A stretch of DNA of 64,000 nt, from positions 1-64,000 of the forward strand of contig FMBT01000470.1 of NCBI GenBank assembly GCA_900095095.1, read 5' to 3'. Of this stretch, positions 11,042-21,956 are shown in pieces; within the stretch, counting starts at the first letter, position 1; every line of letters starts with the position of its first letter. A program made the translations under genes and the position numbers. Source of the DNA: Fragilariopsis cylindrus CCMP1102 (Eukaryota; Bacillariophyta; Bacillariophyceae; Bacillariales; Bacillariaceae). The notes below the pieces were generated by a model. It worked only from the letters and a program-made list of their open reading frames with translations. It was not told where the DNA came from and made no database searches.

Positions 11042-11746
11042 CTATCCAATTGTTCCCGACAATAGTAGACCGAATAATAGTATTATCCCCCCTATAACGC
11101 CTATAAATATGTTACCTTCCTCAAAGTTTGGTGTCAAAAAAATCATCTCTTGACAATCATCATCGCACGTCCATTCCAATTCGACATTGTTCCCACCAAT
11201 TTCGACAAGCATTCCCGGCTTGATAATGATTTTATTATCTTTACTATCATCCTTACTTTTATTTCTATTATCATTAATCTTTAATGTACCAGTTCCTTCC
11301 AATACATACCGTACCAATGATGAAGAAGAATCAGCATCATCATCATCATCATTATTATTATTATCGGAGGTAGTAGTACGTTCCGTCCATGATCCTTTCT
11401 TACTTTGTTGTGGCCATTCACGGATTCCTAATGTTTCACATTTGGATTGTGATGGAGTAGAAATTTCTACCTGTGGACTACTACTACTTATTGCAGCCAT
11501 AAAGAGAGATGACGACGACGACGATGACGACGATGTGGATGTTGATGTGGAAGATTTCATCGCTGTCGTTAAAACGGGCGATGGCATTATTTCTCGGTGG
11601 TGTGAAGGAATTATTGTAAAGGATTCGCCTTCGGATATCAATGATAGTGCAAGAAATGAACATCCAATAAGAATTTTCCTGAACGACGTTGATATGGACG
11701 ACGTTGACGTTGACGTTGACGTTGACAACGATAACTGAATCTTCAT
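11042..11746 (-). CDS. cupin-domain protein, plastid-type presequence, C-terminal membrane anchor
   Basis: The start at MKIQLSLS (ATG 11746) is preferred over the longer upstream ORF because it opens with a signal peptide (FRKILIGCSFLALSLISEG) followed by ESFTIIP. This is the Phe-containing motif typical of diatom complex-plastid precursors. A Ser/Thr-rich transit-like stretch follows. The mature part reads GIREWPQQSKKGSWTE, then RYVLEGTGTLKI, KPGMLVEIGG and VELEWTCDDD, as in small single-domain cupins of the ureidoglycine-aminohydrolase-like class (Cupin_3). The usual metal ligands are not evident. A poly-Asp/Ser insertion sits between the first strands. The protein ends in one hydrophobic helix (FIGVIGGIILLFGLLLSG), so it is probably tail-anchored. 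Substrate unknown. Confidence 0.72.
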   Translation of the reverse strand: MKIQLSLSTSTSTSTSSISTSFRKILIGCSFLALSLISEGESFTIIPSHHREIMPSPVLTTAMKSSTSTSTSSSSSSSSSLFMAAISSSSPQVEISTPSQSKCETLGIREWPQQSKKGSWTERTTTSDNNNNDDDDDADSSSSLVRYVLEGTGTLKINDNRNKSKDDSKDNKIIIKPGMLVEIGGNNVELEWTCDDDCQEMIFLTPNFEEGNIFIGVIGGIILLFGLLLSGTIG

Positions 11747-12170
11747 TATTGGATTTTGATCTCGTCTTTCTGATAGTATTACTAAGATAAAGAAATAAAG
11801 TATCTTGATACTGTGTATTGATCCTCTTTGTTTGACTACGGTATGATACTGATCATCTCTATAAGAAAGTGGTAAATATGATAAGTACAACGTTAGGCAA
11901 TCATCGCCTCTTTCACAAGCAATTTTTTAGAAGAAAGAAAAGATATTAATTGTGAACTGTGAATCGTACGTTAGTCGTACGTAAGTGTGTATATCTAGTA
12001 AATACTAGTAGTAGGACTATCTAAATATCGGACCTAGTAAGTTTCGAATAGGACTATAGTATATGATATATGTACATATAATGTGCCATTAGTTTTTCTT
12101 TTACTTCGTTGTTCTTGTCTTTCAACTCTTTTTTTTCATCTTTCTCGATGGTTAGTTCAGGTTGCTTGAT
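11747..12170. other. intergenic region
   Basis: Holds the 5' flank of the cupin gene and the 3' flank of the glycosyltransferase gene, both on the minus strand. Nothing else is recognised. Confidence 0.4.
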
Positions 12171-14153
12171 TCATTCATTCTTTTTTTCGACGACGTTCGT
12201 TCGTTCGTAGTCATCAAGTTTGGCTAAATAATCTGTACAAGAAACGCCGTCGTAGGAGGGAGGAAGACGTTTATCATCCTCGTCACCGATGTTGCTGCTG
12301 CTATTGCTGCTGCTGTTGTAATCATTACTGGTCAAAGTCCGATTACTACCAGTAAAATTGGTACTGTTGTTTGATGATAATATAGTTATTGAATTCGTTT
12401 TTGGATGTCCCAATTTCACATCCTCCGTCCAATGTTGTATACCACTTACCAATTCAACTTTTTCGCGTTTCGTGATGTTTGTGTAACTAACATTATTATT
12501 ATTACTATTATTATTATTATCATTACTGTCATACAATGGAGAACCATTAGTAGTTATCATTTCATCGTATGTACCACCTAAATTCCCTTTTGCGTATTGT
12601 CCCGATCGTGGAGTATCAATCTTTTGGATTTGAGTGTAATAGGATGAATTTCCAAATATTGTTGCATTTTTTTCTAGTAACAACTGGAACTTACGATATG
12701 ATGTCTTTAATGGTTGTGGTCCAGTAATATGAAGGACTCTAGGACGTGCAACGTTCTTAATTTTTAACAATCGTCGACTTATATCCTGTAAGGTAAATAT
12801 TGCAATAGGATGTTTTGGTGTCATTGCAAATAACCATTGTGATGGACGATCTTTACTATCTGATAAAGAGAAGAAGGAATCATCTACATGAATTGTAGTA
12901 GAGTTCATATCTTGTCCTGGCCAATTATCAATATCAGTATACAATCCACCAAATTCATAACTAATAAGCATCCTCCATATATCGATAAGCATCGCACCCT
13001 TAAATTTAACACATCGTAAATGATTTTGCAATTCAGGGAAATATCCAGATGATTTCCATGTCGATTGAATGTGATGATGATGATGATGATGATCATGATC
13101 ATGATCATCGTCACCTTCTACTAGTCTTTGTACAGCTTCATCGTCATGAAAGAATAATGAATGATCTGGTAATGCTTCTTGCCATCGTGTAATAGTTTCT
13201 GCCAATTCATTCGGTATACATCGATTGTTAAATGAAACATGAATGATACGTGGTATTTTCCTTTGCTGTTGTTGTTGTTGCTCTCCTTCTGAATTTATTA
13301 CTTCCTTTGATTTGCTTACTGTAGTAGTAGTAGTAGTAGTAGTAGCAGTAGGATAAACAATTTTATCATAGATCGGAGTTAAAAGTGGAGACGGACAAAT
13401 GATACTTCCTCGTGGAGGACTTTTTGTTATTTCTTGTAAGGATTTTAATACCGCTACTAACGTCTCGTCGTGATCGGTATTATCTTGACCATTTTCCTGA
13501 CCATTTTCATGATCGGTATCTTGATCGGCAACTCGATCATTGTGATTTTGGTTCTGTTGGTCTTCCTTCAAAGCAATAATATGCTCATCTTGACCATTTT
13601 CTTGACCATTTTTGTGGCCAGTGTCTTGACCAGCAACTTGATGATGGTGATTCTTGTTTTGTTGGTCTTCCTTCAGAGCAATGATATGTTCAGTAGTCTT
13701 ACTGCTTGTAGCAGCCATATTATTAGTAGCGGGAGCAATAGTAGTTACAGCAATAATATTGGCAGCAGTAGCAATGGTAGTAGCAGTAGTAGCTACAGTA
13801 TCCGCAGTCTCATGCAGTCGTAATATCACGATCGCAAGAAGAAAGAAAAACAAGAACCCCATGAATGAAGTCATGATACTTCTTGTGATTTTACTACTTC
13901 TGCTTCTACTATCCGCATGATAAATATGACCTTTGTGTTGTTGTTCTTGCTGTTGCTGTTGATGTTGCTGTTGCTGTTGCTGCTGATTCTGATGCTGATT
14001 CTGATGCTGATTCTGATTTTGATGCAAATTCTGATGCTGTCCACCAGTCATCATCATTGCTGCACATGGTTCATCGTTGTTACATTTCCCATTGCGACGA
14101 TGAAGAAGAGCACATGAGTCCACTCCTTGAATCACATTATCATCGATCGTCAT
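12171..14153 (-). CDS. GT32/OCH1-like glycosyltransferase, type II membrane protein
   Basis: The catalytic part begins KIPRIIHVSFNNRCIPNELA and contains IDIWRMLISYEFGGLYTDID. The DxD (DID) is the metal/nucleotide-sugar motif of the glycosyltransferase sugar-binding DXD family (GT32, which includes yeast Och1 mannosyltransferase). A Q/N/H-rich cytoplasmic tail precedes one membrane helix (TSFMGFLFFFLLAIVILRL), giving the Golgi type II layout. Many N-x-S/T sequons follow. Two tandem 35-residue copies beginning EHIIALKEDQQN lie at 13691-13587 and 13586-13482, and a poly-His run lies within the catalytic region. I start at the ATG at 14153. The ORF is open upstream to about 14246 without an ATG, so a spliced 5' exon is possible. 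Confidence 0.8.
   Translation of the reverse strand: MTIDDNVIQGVDSCALLHRRNGKCNNDEPCAAMMMTGGQHQNLHQNQNQHQNQHQNQQQQQQQHQQQQQEQQHKGHIYHADSRSRSSKITRSIMTSFMGFLFFFLLAIVILRLHETADTVATTATTIATAANIIAVTTIAPATNNMAATSSKTTEHIIALKEDQQNKNHHHQVAGQDTGHKNGQENGQDEHIIALKEDQQNQNHNDRVADQDTDHENGQENGQDNTDHDETLVAVLKSLQEITKSPPRGSIICPSPLLTPIYDKIVYPTATTTTTTTTVSKSKEVINSEGEQQQQQQRKIPRIIHVSFNNRCIPNELAETITRWQEALPDHSLFFHDDEAVQRLVEGDDDHDHDHHHHHHHIQSTWKSSGYFPELQNHLRCVKFKGAMLIDIWRMLISYEFGGLYTDIDNWPGQDMNSTTIHVDDSFFSLSDSKDRPSQWLFAMTPKHPIAIFTLQDISRRLLKIKNVARPRVLHITGPQPLKTSYRKFQLLLEKNATIFGNSSYYTQIQKIDTPRSGQYAKGNLGGTYDEMITTNGSPLYDSNDNNNNSNNNNVSYTNITKREKVELVSGIQHWTEDVKLGHPKTNSITILSSNNSTNFTGSNRTLTSNDYNSSSNSSSNIGDEDDKRLPPSYDGVSCTDYLAKLDDYERTNVVEKKNE
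13482..13691 (-). repeat. intragenic tandem duplication, two 105-bp copies
   Basis: Copies at 13691-13587 and 13586-13482 encode 35-residue units starting EHIIALKEDQQN and ending NGQENGQD, in the stem region of the glycosyltransferase. They differ at several positions, so the duplication is not brand new. Confidence 0.85.
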
Positions 14154-15426
14154 CGTCGTCGTCGTCGTCGTCTCGCCACTGTTGCTATTGATGTTACTAT
14201 GACGATGATGTCCGATAAATGCCAACCTCCAGCGCCTCGAACGCTTCTATCTGTTTGTTATTAGAGTATACAACGTTATACAACTTGTTACATAGAAGAT
14301 GTGAGACAAATTCTGTTTCTCCCGTGCAGTACTTGTTATAATACAATTACGACTATTCCATAGCTGTTTCCTCGCAGTACTGTAACGTTAGTGACAATAA
14401 TTGTGTCCGAACAAAATATCACCAAGAATGAAGAATCATTCATGATAGTGGGCATATTTAAAAGCAATGCAATGCCACTAAGGGGCCTGGTAAATAATCG
14501 TGTATTGTTGGTCACGTGACTGAATTAGTCATATTACATATTACATAGTACAAAGGCTGAACATTTTCATGTTGTTACTCATACATGTAACTAGTTCTTA
14601 ACACCAGCATTGATCACCATCAACTAATTGTTGCACAAAAAATAAATAATTTCATCATCATTATCATCACCCTTGTTAATTGTCAACTTCTAAGACCATA
14701 GACAATTCATCTTTCAATTGCATACTAGTAGCATACTAGTAGCATACTACCAATAGTTTTCTTTTTGGGATTGTAGGTGGGTAGGGTAGTATAGAGTAGC
14801 TGCTGCCTGTGAAGAGTTTGGACCAAACTATTCTACATTTCCTGTGGAGAAAACACCTCAATTATCTTAGTATTCAATGCAACTGTGATTTATAGGTTGT
14901 TACACATCAATATGATGAGTTAGCATCATTTGTGACTATTATTATTAAAATAGGATGTTAGTAAGACCTAGGAAAGGACGTTCTTTTGTGCTAGCTTCAT
15001 AGGAAACAAGAAAGAAGTGTGCCAGTAAATACCAAGTTATTGCTAATTGTTGAGGACCTACCACTGTGGATAGCAAAAACAGTGGCAAAATCAAGATGTA
15101 CTAATTGATGACAAAAAATATTCAGTTTTTGTAGACTTGGAAAGACTTGTAGTATGCTTAATAGTGTTGGACTTTGCTGGGATCAGAGTTCTAAATAAAT
15201 GTGTTTAATACTATGGAACTTAGATGCGACTATGGAAATAAGAGTGTAAGACCACTGGTGGTTTAAATTAAATATTTGTTTAATCAGACGCATTGTCGTC
15301 AGTCATATCTTTCCTCCGCCGTCATTAGATGTATCTAACAATGAAATTTAACAATGAATTCCCCCATGATGCATTTCGGTATTTTAGGACGTACTATATA
15401 AATTCGAATTAGCCTACACTCAATAA
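14154..15426. other. intergenic region
   Basis: AT-rich spacer of about 1.3 kb upstream of the glycosyltransferase and downstream of the HSF gene. No ORF, tRNA or strong repeat was recognised. Confidence 0.45.
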
Positions 15427-15792
15427 TTATACTGCAATGTCTTCTTTAAAGTCGCTGCTGTCTTGTTCTGTCAACTCGCCTGTATCAGCCGTGGGTGTTG
15501 GTGCCGGTGCTGGTTGTGACGATTCTGGTGGTACCCCGGGTTGTTGTTGTTGAGCAACAGCGTGTTGAGGATGAGGATGAGAAGGGTGAACATCAGTGGG
15601 GTGCTGCTCATGATCCTGTTGCTGGTGCTGATCCTGTTGAGCGTTATGTGGATATGAATTGTGTTGCGTGTGATATTGATCCTGATACTCATGAGGCTGT
15701 GCTTGGGGTGGCGGATGTTGCTGTCCTGTGTGATTATGTTCTTCGCCACTTTCGATACCTCCTTCAGAGGAAGGATGCGGCTGCAATGGTGG

Positions 15793-15826
<34 letters not shown>

Positions 15827-17021
15827 CCGTATTGGTGATGCGGATGATGATTATAGTAAGGCGCAACACCCGGATGCTGCTGCTGATGCGGATGGTGCTG
15901 ATGTGGATGCATATGATGAGGTCCGCTGTGTGGAGGAGGATGCATATGGTACGGTTGCTGTTGTCCGTTTCCTCCTTGATCCGTCGACGTATCACCTGAA
16001 GTTGGTTGTTGTGGATGTTGAGAAGGATATGGAGGTGGTACAGCTGGCTGCTGCTGCTGTTGCGATCCATCACTACCAATCGTATTGGCATTATGGGCAG
16101 CCGTACTTCTATCACTACCGTCCACATTAGCATTCACGCCAGGCACACTTCCCCCAGTATTTGCGGTGATGGCTGATTGCTGTGCTGCTTGGAGTTGCTG
16201 TTGTTGAAATTGTTGTAATTGGAATTGCTGCCACTGCAATTGTTGCAACTGTTGGTTGATATATTGGTTTTGCTGTGACAAATCGGTTGGAGGTCCCGGT
16301 TGCATATTTGACGCCGTCGCTCCCGGCTGCATCACCGCTTGTTGTTGAGCCATTCCGTAGAAAGGAATTGGAATTCCACCAGGAGCGATGGCAGTCTGCA
16401 TTAGATGAGCTTGGACTTGGTGATGAGCTTGAGAATGAAGCACATTTGCCTGACCGTGAGGGGAATGACGATACTTGTACTTGCTGGAAGTATGGCTACT
16501 CATCCGTAAGCACAATTCAGGTGAGTCTCTAAGAAACTGTCTGTGGTAGTATGATCCCATTTCTGGTCCTCGTGTGACACGGGTAAATCCCCAACGATTC
16601 AATTTGCGGGTGAAACTCGTAAACTTCGTCGCTTTGAAAAATTCCGGCAAGACCGTGGCTGCAAACGTTTTCTTCTTATAAATAATAAAAGACCTCCCAT
16701 GTGGCAGCCATGATATAGTATCAGCATGATCGTCACTTGTCAGAATTTCCATGAGCTATTCGTTTCGTTTATTTATTTTGATTTCGTAAGATTTATAGAA
16801 AAGGAAAAAGAACAGTGAGAACACCCTAACTAATACAAAATACAAAATACAAAATAATGTAATATTGAACTGAATATGCGACTTACAATCTGGGGGAATG
16901 TCTTGGGAGTTTCATCATCAAGTTCATTCAATATTTTGTTGTTGATATCGTTGATGCTCGTATCCGTTGAGGTTTTAGTCGCAATGACTTCGGTGCCCCG
17001 TCCCTCTTCCGTCTTGGCCAT
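15427..17021 (-). CDS. heat shock transcription factor (HSF family)
   Basis: Two exons, 17021-16887 and 16755-15427. The phase-0 intron (GTAAGT to ATAG) falls inside the DNA-binding domain. Joined, they read TFPQ then ILMEILTSDDHADTISWLPH, with the recognition-helix block FTSFTRKLNRWGF and SYYHRQFLR. This is a complete winged-helix HSF domain, at about residues 40-130. HSFs bind nGAAn repeats in the nucleus and activate stress genes. The rest (about 300 residues) is Gln/His/Pro-rich low complexity with an acidic end. No clear HR-A/B coiled coil for trimerisation is visible, although a Q/L-rich stretch (NQQLQQLQWQQFQLQQF) could serve. Diatoms carry greatly expanded HSF families, so no orthologue can be named. 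Confidence 0.92.
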
Positions 17022-18342
17022 GGAAGCTTTGGATATTGATTAAAAACGAAGTAACGTTATTAATTATGTTTAAATGTACCTAGGCTTTTCGGATTTATGA
17101 TGAATACACTTGACTTGACTTGACTTGACTTGACTTGTGAAGAATGAAGTCTATTCATTGACTAAAAATCAAAAAGTATGTCTTATCAAATGTCGCAGAG
17201 AAAGAGTATTACTACGCAACCTGCTCACGTCTCTTCGCTGTACAATTAATTGTAGGCGCTTTAGCTAGTAGGAAGCAAAAAGGGTAGCTACCACGGGCTA
17301 CAGTACGGCAACTACAAGACAACGCCTCACACAGCGCTGTTAACTTCCACTTAATTATTTATATTATATTTTGAAGGTCCAGCAGGCCATAAAATCTACA
17401 TTAGTACAGAAATAGTTGTTTACACAATAATATATGAAAATAAGTTTTAAAAAGGGTAACTTACAGGAAGTAAGTTAGTGTATTTTAAAAGAAAAATAGA
17501 ACTTTATTTAATCCAAAAATTTTGACATATTTGAGCTATCTTTGCAATTAAGGTGAGTAGTAGAAGACAGCTGTCTCCTTCTTATGATTATTGCTACCAT
17601 GTTTTGATCATACAAGTAGAGAGTAAATAATGACTAATGGTATTTTTGTTATTGTGAAGTACTTTAAGAAAAGTTATTAAGTTGACACTCTCTACCAAGA
17701 AGAATTGTGGATATGCTGTTTTACTTTGCTTAAAAGACACAGGAAAAAAGGAAACCAAGGGAAAGAAATCTTAAACCTTTTATTTTGTTTGTGTGTGATA
17801 TAGATATATATATATATAGGATGTACATACATACATATATGTAAATAATTATAATGTTTTACCCAACCTATATATCACAAACAACATGGTGGTTACTTGT
17901 ACACAGTTTGTAAAATCGAAGAGATCAATTCTTTTCCTTTTGATTATATCCAAATGTGTCTCACGGTTAAATTTTTTGGCTATTCAGAAGCTTTCTTATT
18001 GTATTCCTGTTTGCTCTATGTTGCTGCTGCTGCTACACGTATTCAAATTATGATCCTAGTTTTATCCCCCTCTCCCTGCTCGGATACGACACCCGATCAT
18101 CACACCTAGCATCATCATTCCTGGTACAGTACAACTTGTATGTACTTATTTGTGTGCATGAGTGCTTTCGTTTGCTATAAAGCCGATCTTCACCACTCAA
18201 ATCAATTTCATTCAAGACAGACTGACTGACTCGTCATTTCTCGTTTTTTCCTCCCCTCGACCATACAATTAAAATCATCTCCCCAAAAAGTACTCTATAC
18301 TACAGTATCAAAATCACAAACAGCACATATATGTCATCATTC
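17022..18342. other. intergenic region with TTGAC repeat
   Basis: About 1.3 kb without a supportable gene. Six or so copies of a TTGAC pentamer at 17108-17139 lie about 90-120 bp upstream of the HSF start. An AT dinucleotide run lies at 17801-17818. Confidence 0.45.
17108..17139. repeat. pentanucleotide repeat (TTGAC)n
   Basis: Short perfect tandem array just upstream of the HSF gene. It resembles clustered W-box cores (TTGAC), but a regulatory role is inference. Confidence 0.7.
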
Positions 18343-20094
18343 TCACGTCGGAGTTTTCTTTTCATCCGCCGGTCGTGCATTTTGGATTCGTTTGATCAGA
18401 TCGCTCGTTGATAAGCCTTGGGTACGAGATAATGGACGTGCAATACCCATTTGTCTTGGGACTTTGTAATATGGATCATCATTCGGATCGGGATATCTCT
18501 CTAGGTATTCTTCTCCGTAGGCTACTATGTGAATCTGGTGTCGATCCAAGAATTCACGCGTTAATCCGAAACAGGGTGCGTCTGGGATAACTTTAGTGAC
18601 AGCTTTACAGGCTTCTACTTCCGCACATCGTTCTGAGCAGGTCATGATCGGTGGACGTTTGTACGCGTTCGCGTCTTTATCTCCGACAACTCCAACATAC
18701 AATCGATTTCCGTACGTTAACGCGTTTTGAAAGAGCATCTTATGTCCAACGTGGCACAAATCGTAGATCCCGTCACAATAAACATTCCGGCAGGTAGTCA
18801 GCAAGGGTAGATTGAGATAGGCGCACAAATCTCCAAAAACGGCGACGTAATAGGTAAGCACAAGAGCTAATATCGTCGAATGGGAGTAAACACCCGCTAA
18901 CGACATGAGAACGACCCATGGATGAAGTTCTCGTCCTGCCATTTTTGCCAAGGTCAAATCACTCGTTAAAACGGCCATAAATAAACCATCACAAATAACA
19001 TCAGCCATGCTCACATTGGGAGTGTCTCCCGCCGCTGATACGGATGAGTCGATACCCTCTATATTGTCCGCACCAGCAAAAAAACGGAAAACGACATCGG
19101 AATGAAAGTACAAGACAACCGGAATGAATCGCATCAACAAAGACGCCGAAAGACCGAACCGACTCCATCCGTGATTTTTTTCTAGTAGCATAGTTCTAGT
19201 AACGGCCAAAACATACATAGCATAATATCCGAATTTTACCATAAGATGGGGAGTGAGGCTGCTGTAGAGTCGAGCAGCATCATCGGTATCAATTAACCCA
19301 CCTCCGTGATCGTCGACTTTTGTCAGTATAGTTTCTAGGGCAGTTTCAGTTAAGGTCCATAACCAATCAAATCCTATGGCTGCTCGGATGGCAAGCAGAG
19401 AAACGGCCATAAAAATCACTTCCCCTGGTCCACTCAAAACGCTAAATCTCAATGGCGCCTGTCTATTGAAGGCTGATAAGTGCTTAACGAACAACACGAG
19501 TTGCGCACTCTGTACGGCATACCATTGAGTTTCCAGTATGGTCGCAGCTGTATTAGCGTTACTGTTTTCGCCCGTCCCACCTAGGAGACAATAGGTCGTC
19601 AATACGCTCAGGAAAACCGTCGCAGCGGAATCCGTCGAATATTTGAAAAAATCTCCCAAAGGAGTGCGCTGTCGGATACGATCGGCATGGACCAACACCA
19701 TCGAATTTAACGCAAAAAATACGCTAATGACGGAAGCAGCCAACCAAGCGTATCCGGAACTTGTTGCAGCCCCACCGTAATGAAATACAATATACCAGGT
19801 TTGTCCTAGCAACCCTAAACCACCCAAACATAACACGTTCGGTGCTACGGTAGCTGGGACATATCGAGATAAAAATATCCACAATGGTAACAAGTATTGG
19901 CCGCTCAGACTTTTATCGGCGATTTCTTCCTTCCAGCACCCGAATCTATACTTTTCAGGCGTGGTTAAAAACAATTCTAACCAGTTTTCGGTTGCTCGTA
20001 CAACAACGTTGTTTGAAGACGAAGCTAAATCACTGTAGCTGTTGGTTTTGGCGTTCATATTAGTCGTACCATTGGTTGCAGTGGAACTAGACAT
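18343..20094 (-). CDS. fusion: CDP-alcohol phosphotransferase-like membrane domain + choline/ethanolamine-phosphate cytidylyltransferase
   Basis: 583 aa in one exon. Residues 435-583 form a cytidylyltransferase with the nucleotide-binding HVGH (448-451, in YCDGIYDLCHVGHKML) and the RTQGLSTS signature (557-564). This is as in CTP:phosphocholine/phosphoethanolamine cytidylyltransferases of the Kennedy pathway. Residues 60-430 are polytopic, with the APNVLCLGG entry of CDP-alcohol phosphotransferases and a PLGDFFKYSTDS segment. The family signature DGx2ARx8Gx3Dx3D is damaged. Aligned on PLG, the DG is VL, the AR is AD, and the first D after the Gly is Lys. The membrane half is therefore probably not a working phosphotransferase by the known mechanism. 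It may tether the cytidylyltransferase to the ER. Choline versus ethanolamine specificity cannot be decided. Confidence 0.85.
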   Translation of the reverse strand: MSSSTATNGTTNMNAKTNSYSDLASSSNNVVVRATENWLELFLTTPEKYRFGCWKEEIADKSLSGQYLLPLWIFLSRYVPATVAPNVLCLGGLGLLGQTWYIVFHYGGAATSSGYAWLAASVISVFFALNSMVLVHADRIRQRTPLGDFFKYSTDSAATVFLSVLTTYCLLGGTGENSNANTAATILETQWYAVQSAQLVLFVKHLSAFNRQAPLRFSVLSGPGEVIFMAVSLLAIRAAIGFDWLWTLTETALETILTKVDDHGGGLIDTDDAARLYSSLTPHLMVKFGYYAMYVLAVTRTMLLEKNHGWSRFGLSASLLMRFIPVVLYFHSDVVFRFFAGADNIEGIDSSVSAAGDTPNVSMADVICDGLFMAVLTSDLTLAKMAGRELHPWVVLMSLAGVYSHSTILALVLTYYVAVFGDLCAYLNLPLLTTCRNVYCDGIYDLCHVGHKMLFQNALTYGNRLYVGVVGDKDANAYKRPPIMTCSERCAEVEACKAVTKVIPDAPCFGLTREFLDRHQIHIVAYGEEYLERYPDPNDDPYYKVPRQMGIARPLSRTQGLSTSDLIKRIQNARPADEKKTPT

Positions 20095-20946
20095 ACTCGT
20101 AGTTGGGATTGTTGATGATTCGATTCGATTCGATTATAAGTGATAACTAGGCGGGCGAATGTACATACTATACTTTTTCGTGTCCCAATACCATTTTGTG
20201 TAGTTTACAAAAAAAGGATTCTTTTAGTTGAACTTTGTCCGTACGGTAGTGCTCGCTCACCTCTTTTTGGTGGTAGCTAGCTAGTTTCGAAAACTCCGTC
20301 CTTTTAATGCGCGCACCAGAATTCTATTTAGAAAAATATTTATTTAAATTTACACCTTTTAAGTTAATTAGAAAACAAATGATAAATAATAATAAAATAA
20401 AAAAATACAATAATATTATGTCTTCACACAAATCTCTCATGGAAAATATAATAGTATTATGTATGTGCTCTCTTTGTTTCACATTCATTTTCTGAAGATT
20501 TTGATCAAACAAATACTAGTCTTCAGTCTAAGATCCTAGCTAACTCTGCAATTAGATGATGTAAACCAGTAAGCAAAAGCACGTCTCTTTCAAAGACAGT
20601 GAGAGATCAATACCAATCAACTTTAACCTTAACTCATTAATTTGCTATATAATATATATGAATATATATTTATTAGTCTAGCTAATTTCTATGTAAATTT
20701 GTATAGCAGACTATTACACCTTTAAATTTGCCTCTGTTGATTAAGTGAGAGATCTAACTCACCCTGGGTAAAACGACACTTGCCAACCGGCGAAAAACTA
20801 AGCATCAAAGGCAATGATTATTGTACCTTCTATTTGAACAAGAATACATGATATTGATGAATATCCAAATCCTCACAAAGGAGAACACACAATTTGGATG
20901 TCACCTGGAAATCATTCCATAAGATAGAATGAGATTAGACCACTAT
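20095..20946. other. intergenic region left of the retrotransposon
   Basis: 5' flank of the cytidylyltransferase gene plus AT-rich DNA up to the 5' LTR. No gene was recognised. The last bases (20939-20945, ACCACTA) recur just right of the 3' LTR (30363-30369). Confidence 0.45.
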
Positions 20947-21759
20947 TGTTAAATTATACATAGTACTCAAGCGTAGGAGTCATATGTCGTACATAAGCCC
21001 CGCGGAGTAGAAATACAAGCGCGATCAGATTAGTGAGTGAGAATGCACGTGTATGCATTATTGAGATAAAAGAGAACCGAAAGTTAGCTAAAAGCCAACA
21101 TCGTACTGTTGGAGTTGAAGTGACTGTCGAAGCAGTTGTCGAAGCAATTGGAACCGAGCGCAAATAAGAGAAGTGCTTAGGTATATTTATACAAATCGGA
21201 ACACGATTAGGAAGAGTGTCCGAATACATAGAACACGATTATGAAGAGTGTTATACATATGGAAGTCGAACAGATGTCGATGTCCACCTTTGAACCGCTA
21301 ATGCGATATATATGCATTGAGGCGAAGTGAGTTAGGAACAGAAAGTTGTATGCAGGGTTACTGGAAACCGCAATACTAAAATACGAAGAAAAGAGCAGAA
21401 TTACCTCGATTACGAGAAATGAACAATTACTGTCTTTTATTGTTGAGAAATTGTAATAACCATAGACTAATTAAACAAGTGTGTTAATAACAACTTTTGC
21501 GTTTGAACATATCGTTGTCTGGAAAGATAATAGAAATATCTACATTTACAGAGTGAACATTGTTCGGAAGAACTTTCAGCATTCTAAAAGGGAGAGTATC
21601 CTGGTAGAACATCGCAACCAGTCTATAAGAATCGAGAGTATCTTTTCTTACCGTCATAGCAGAATCTTACAAGACCGAAGAGTAAGATTGTCTGAATATC
21701 AAATCCTATTTGATACTGAACCCGTTTCAACAATCATCGATTGTTTGTGAAACTTATCA
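20947..21759 (+). repeat. 5' LTR
   Basis: 813 bp, begins TGTTAAATTATAC and ends AACTTATCA. Identical to 29546-30358 (constant offset of 8599). It should hold the promoter and polyadenylation signals. The two ORFs inside (20954-21229 minus, 21481-21750 plus) recur in the other LTR and are not treated as genes. Confidence 0.95.
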
Positions 21760-21956
21760 GATTAACAGTCGCAATTCTATCCTATAGAACTGCTGATCAA
21801 CTTCCTTTGATTTCATTTTGAACATCAAGAGGACCGGAGATCCAATTAAATTTAATTGATATTATTGAATTAACGATCTCGAAAGAAGTCTAAATACAAT
21901 ATACTCATACCTCAAGTCTTACCGAATAAGCAACTAGAGAAGTCATTCAACTGTGA

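Noticed and set aside
13470-14117. Plus-strand ORFs opposite the glycosyltransferase
   Set aside because: They translate the complement of Gln/Asn/Thr repeats into Ile/Leu runs; shadows of the real gene.
15471-16130. ORFs of 200+ codons in other frames of the HSF tail
   Set aside because: Products of CAG/CAC repeats; no family features, whereas the HSF frame has a complete domain.
20954-21750. Two ORFs in each LTR (91 and 89 codons)
   Set aside because: Same in both copies because the LTRs are identical; no domain, and neither is needed by a Copia element.
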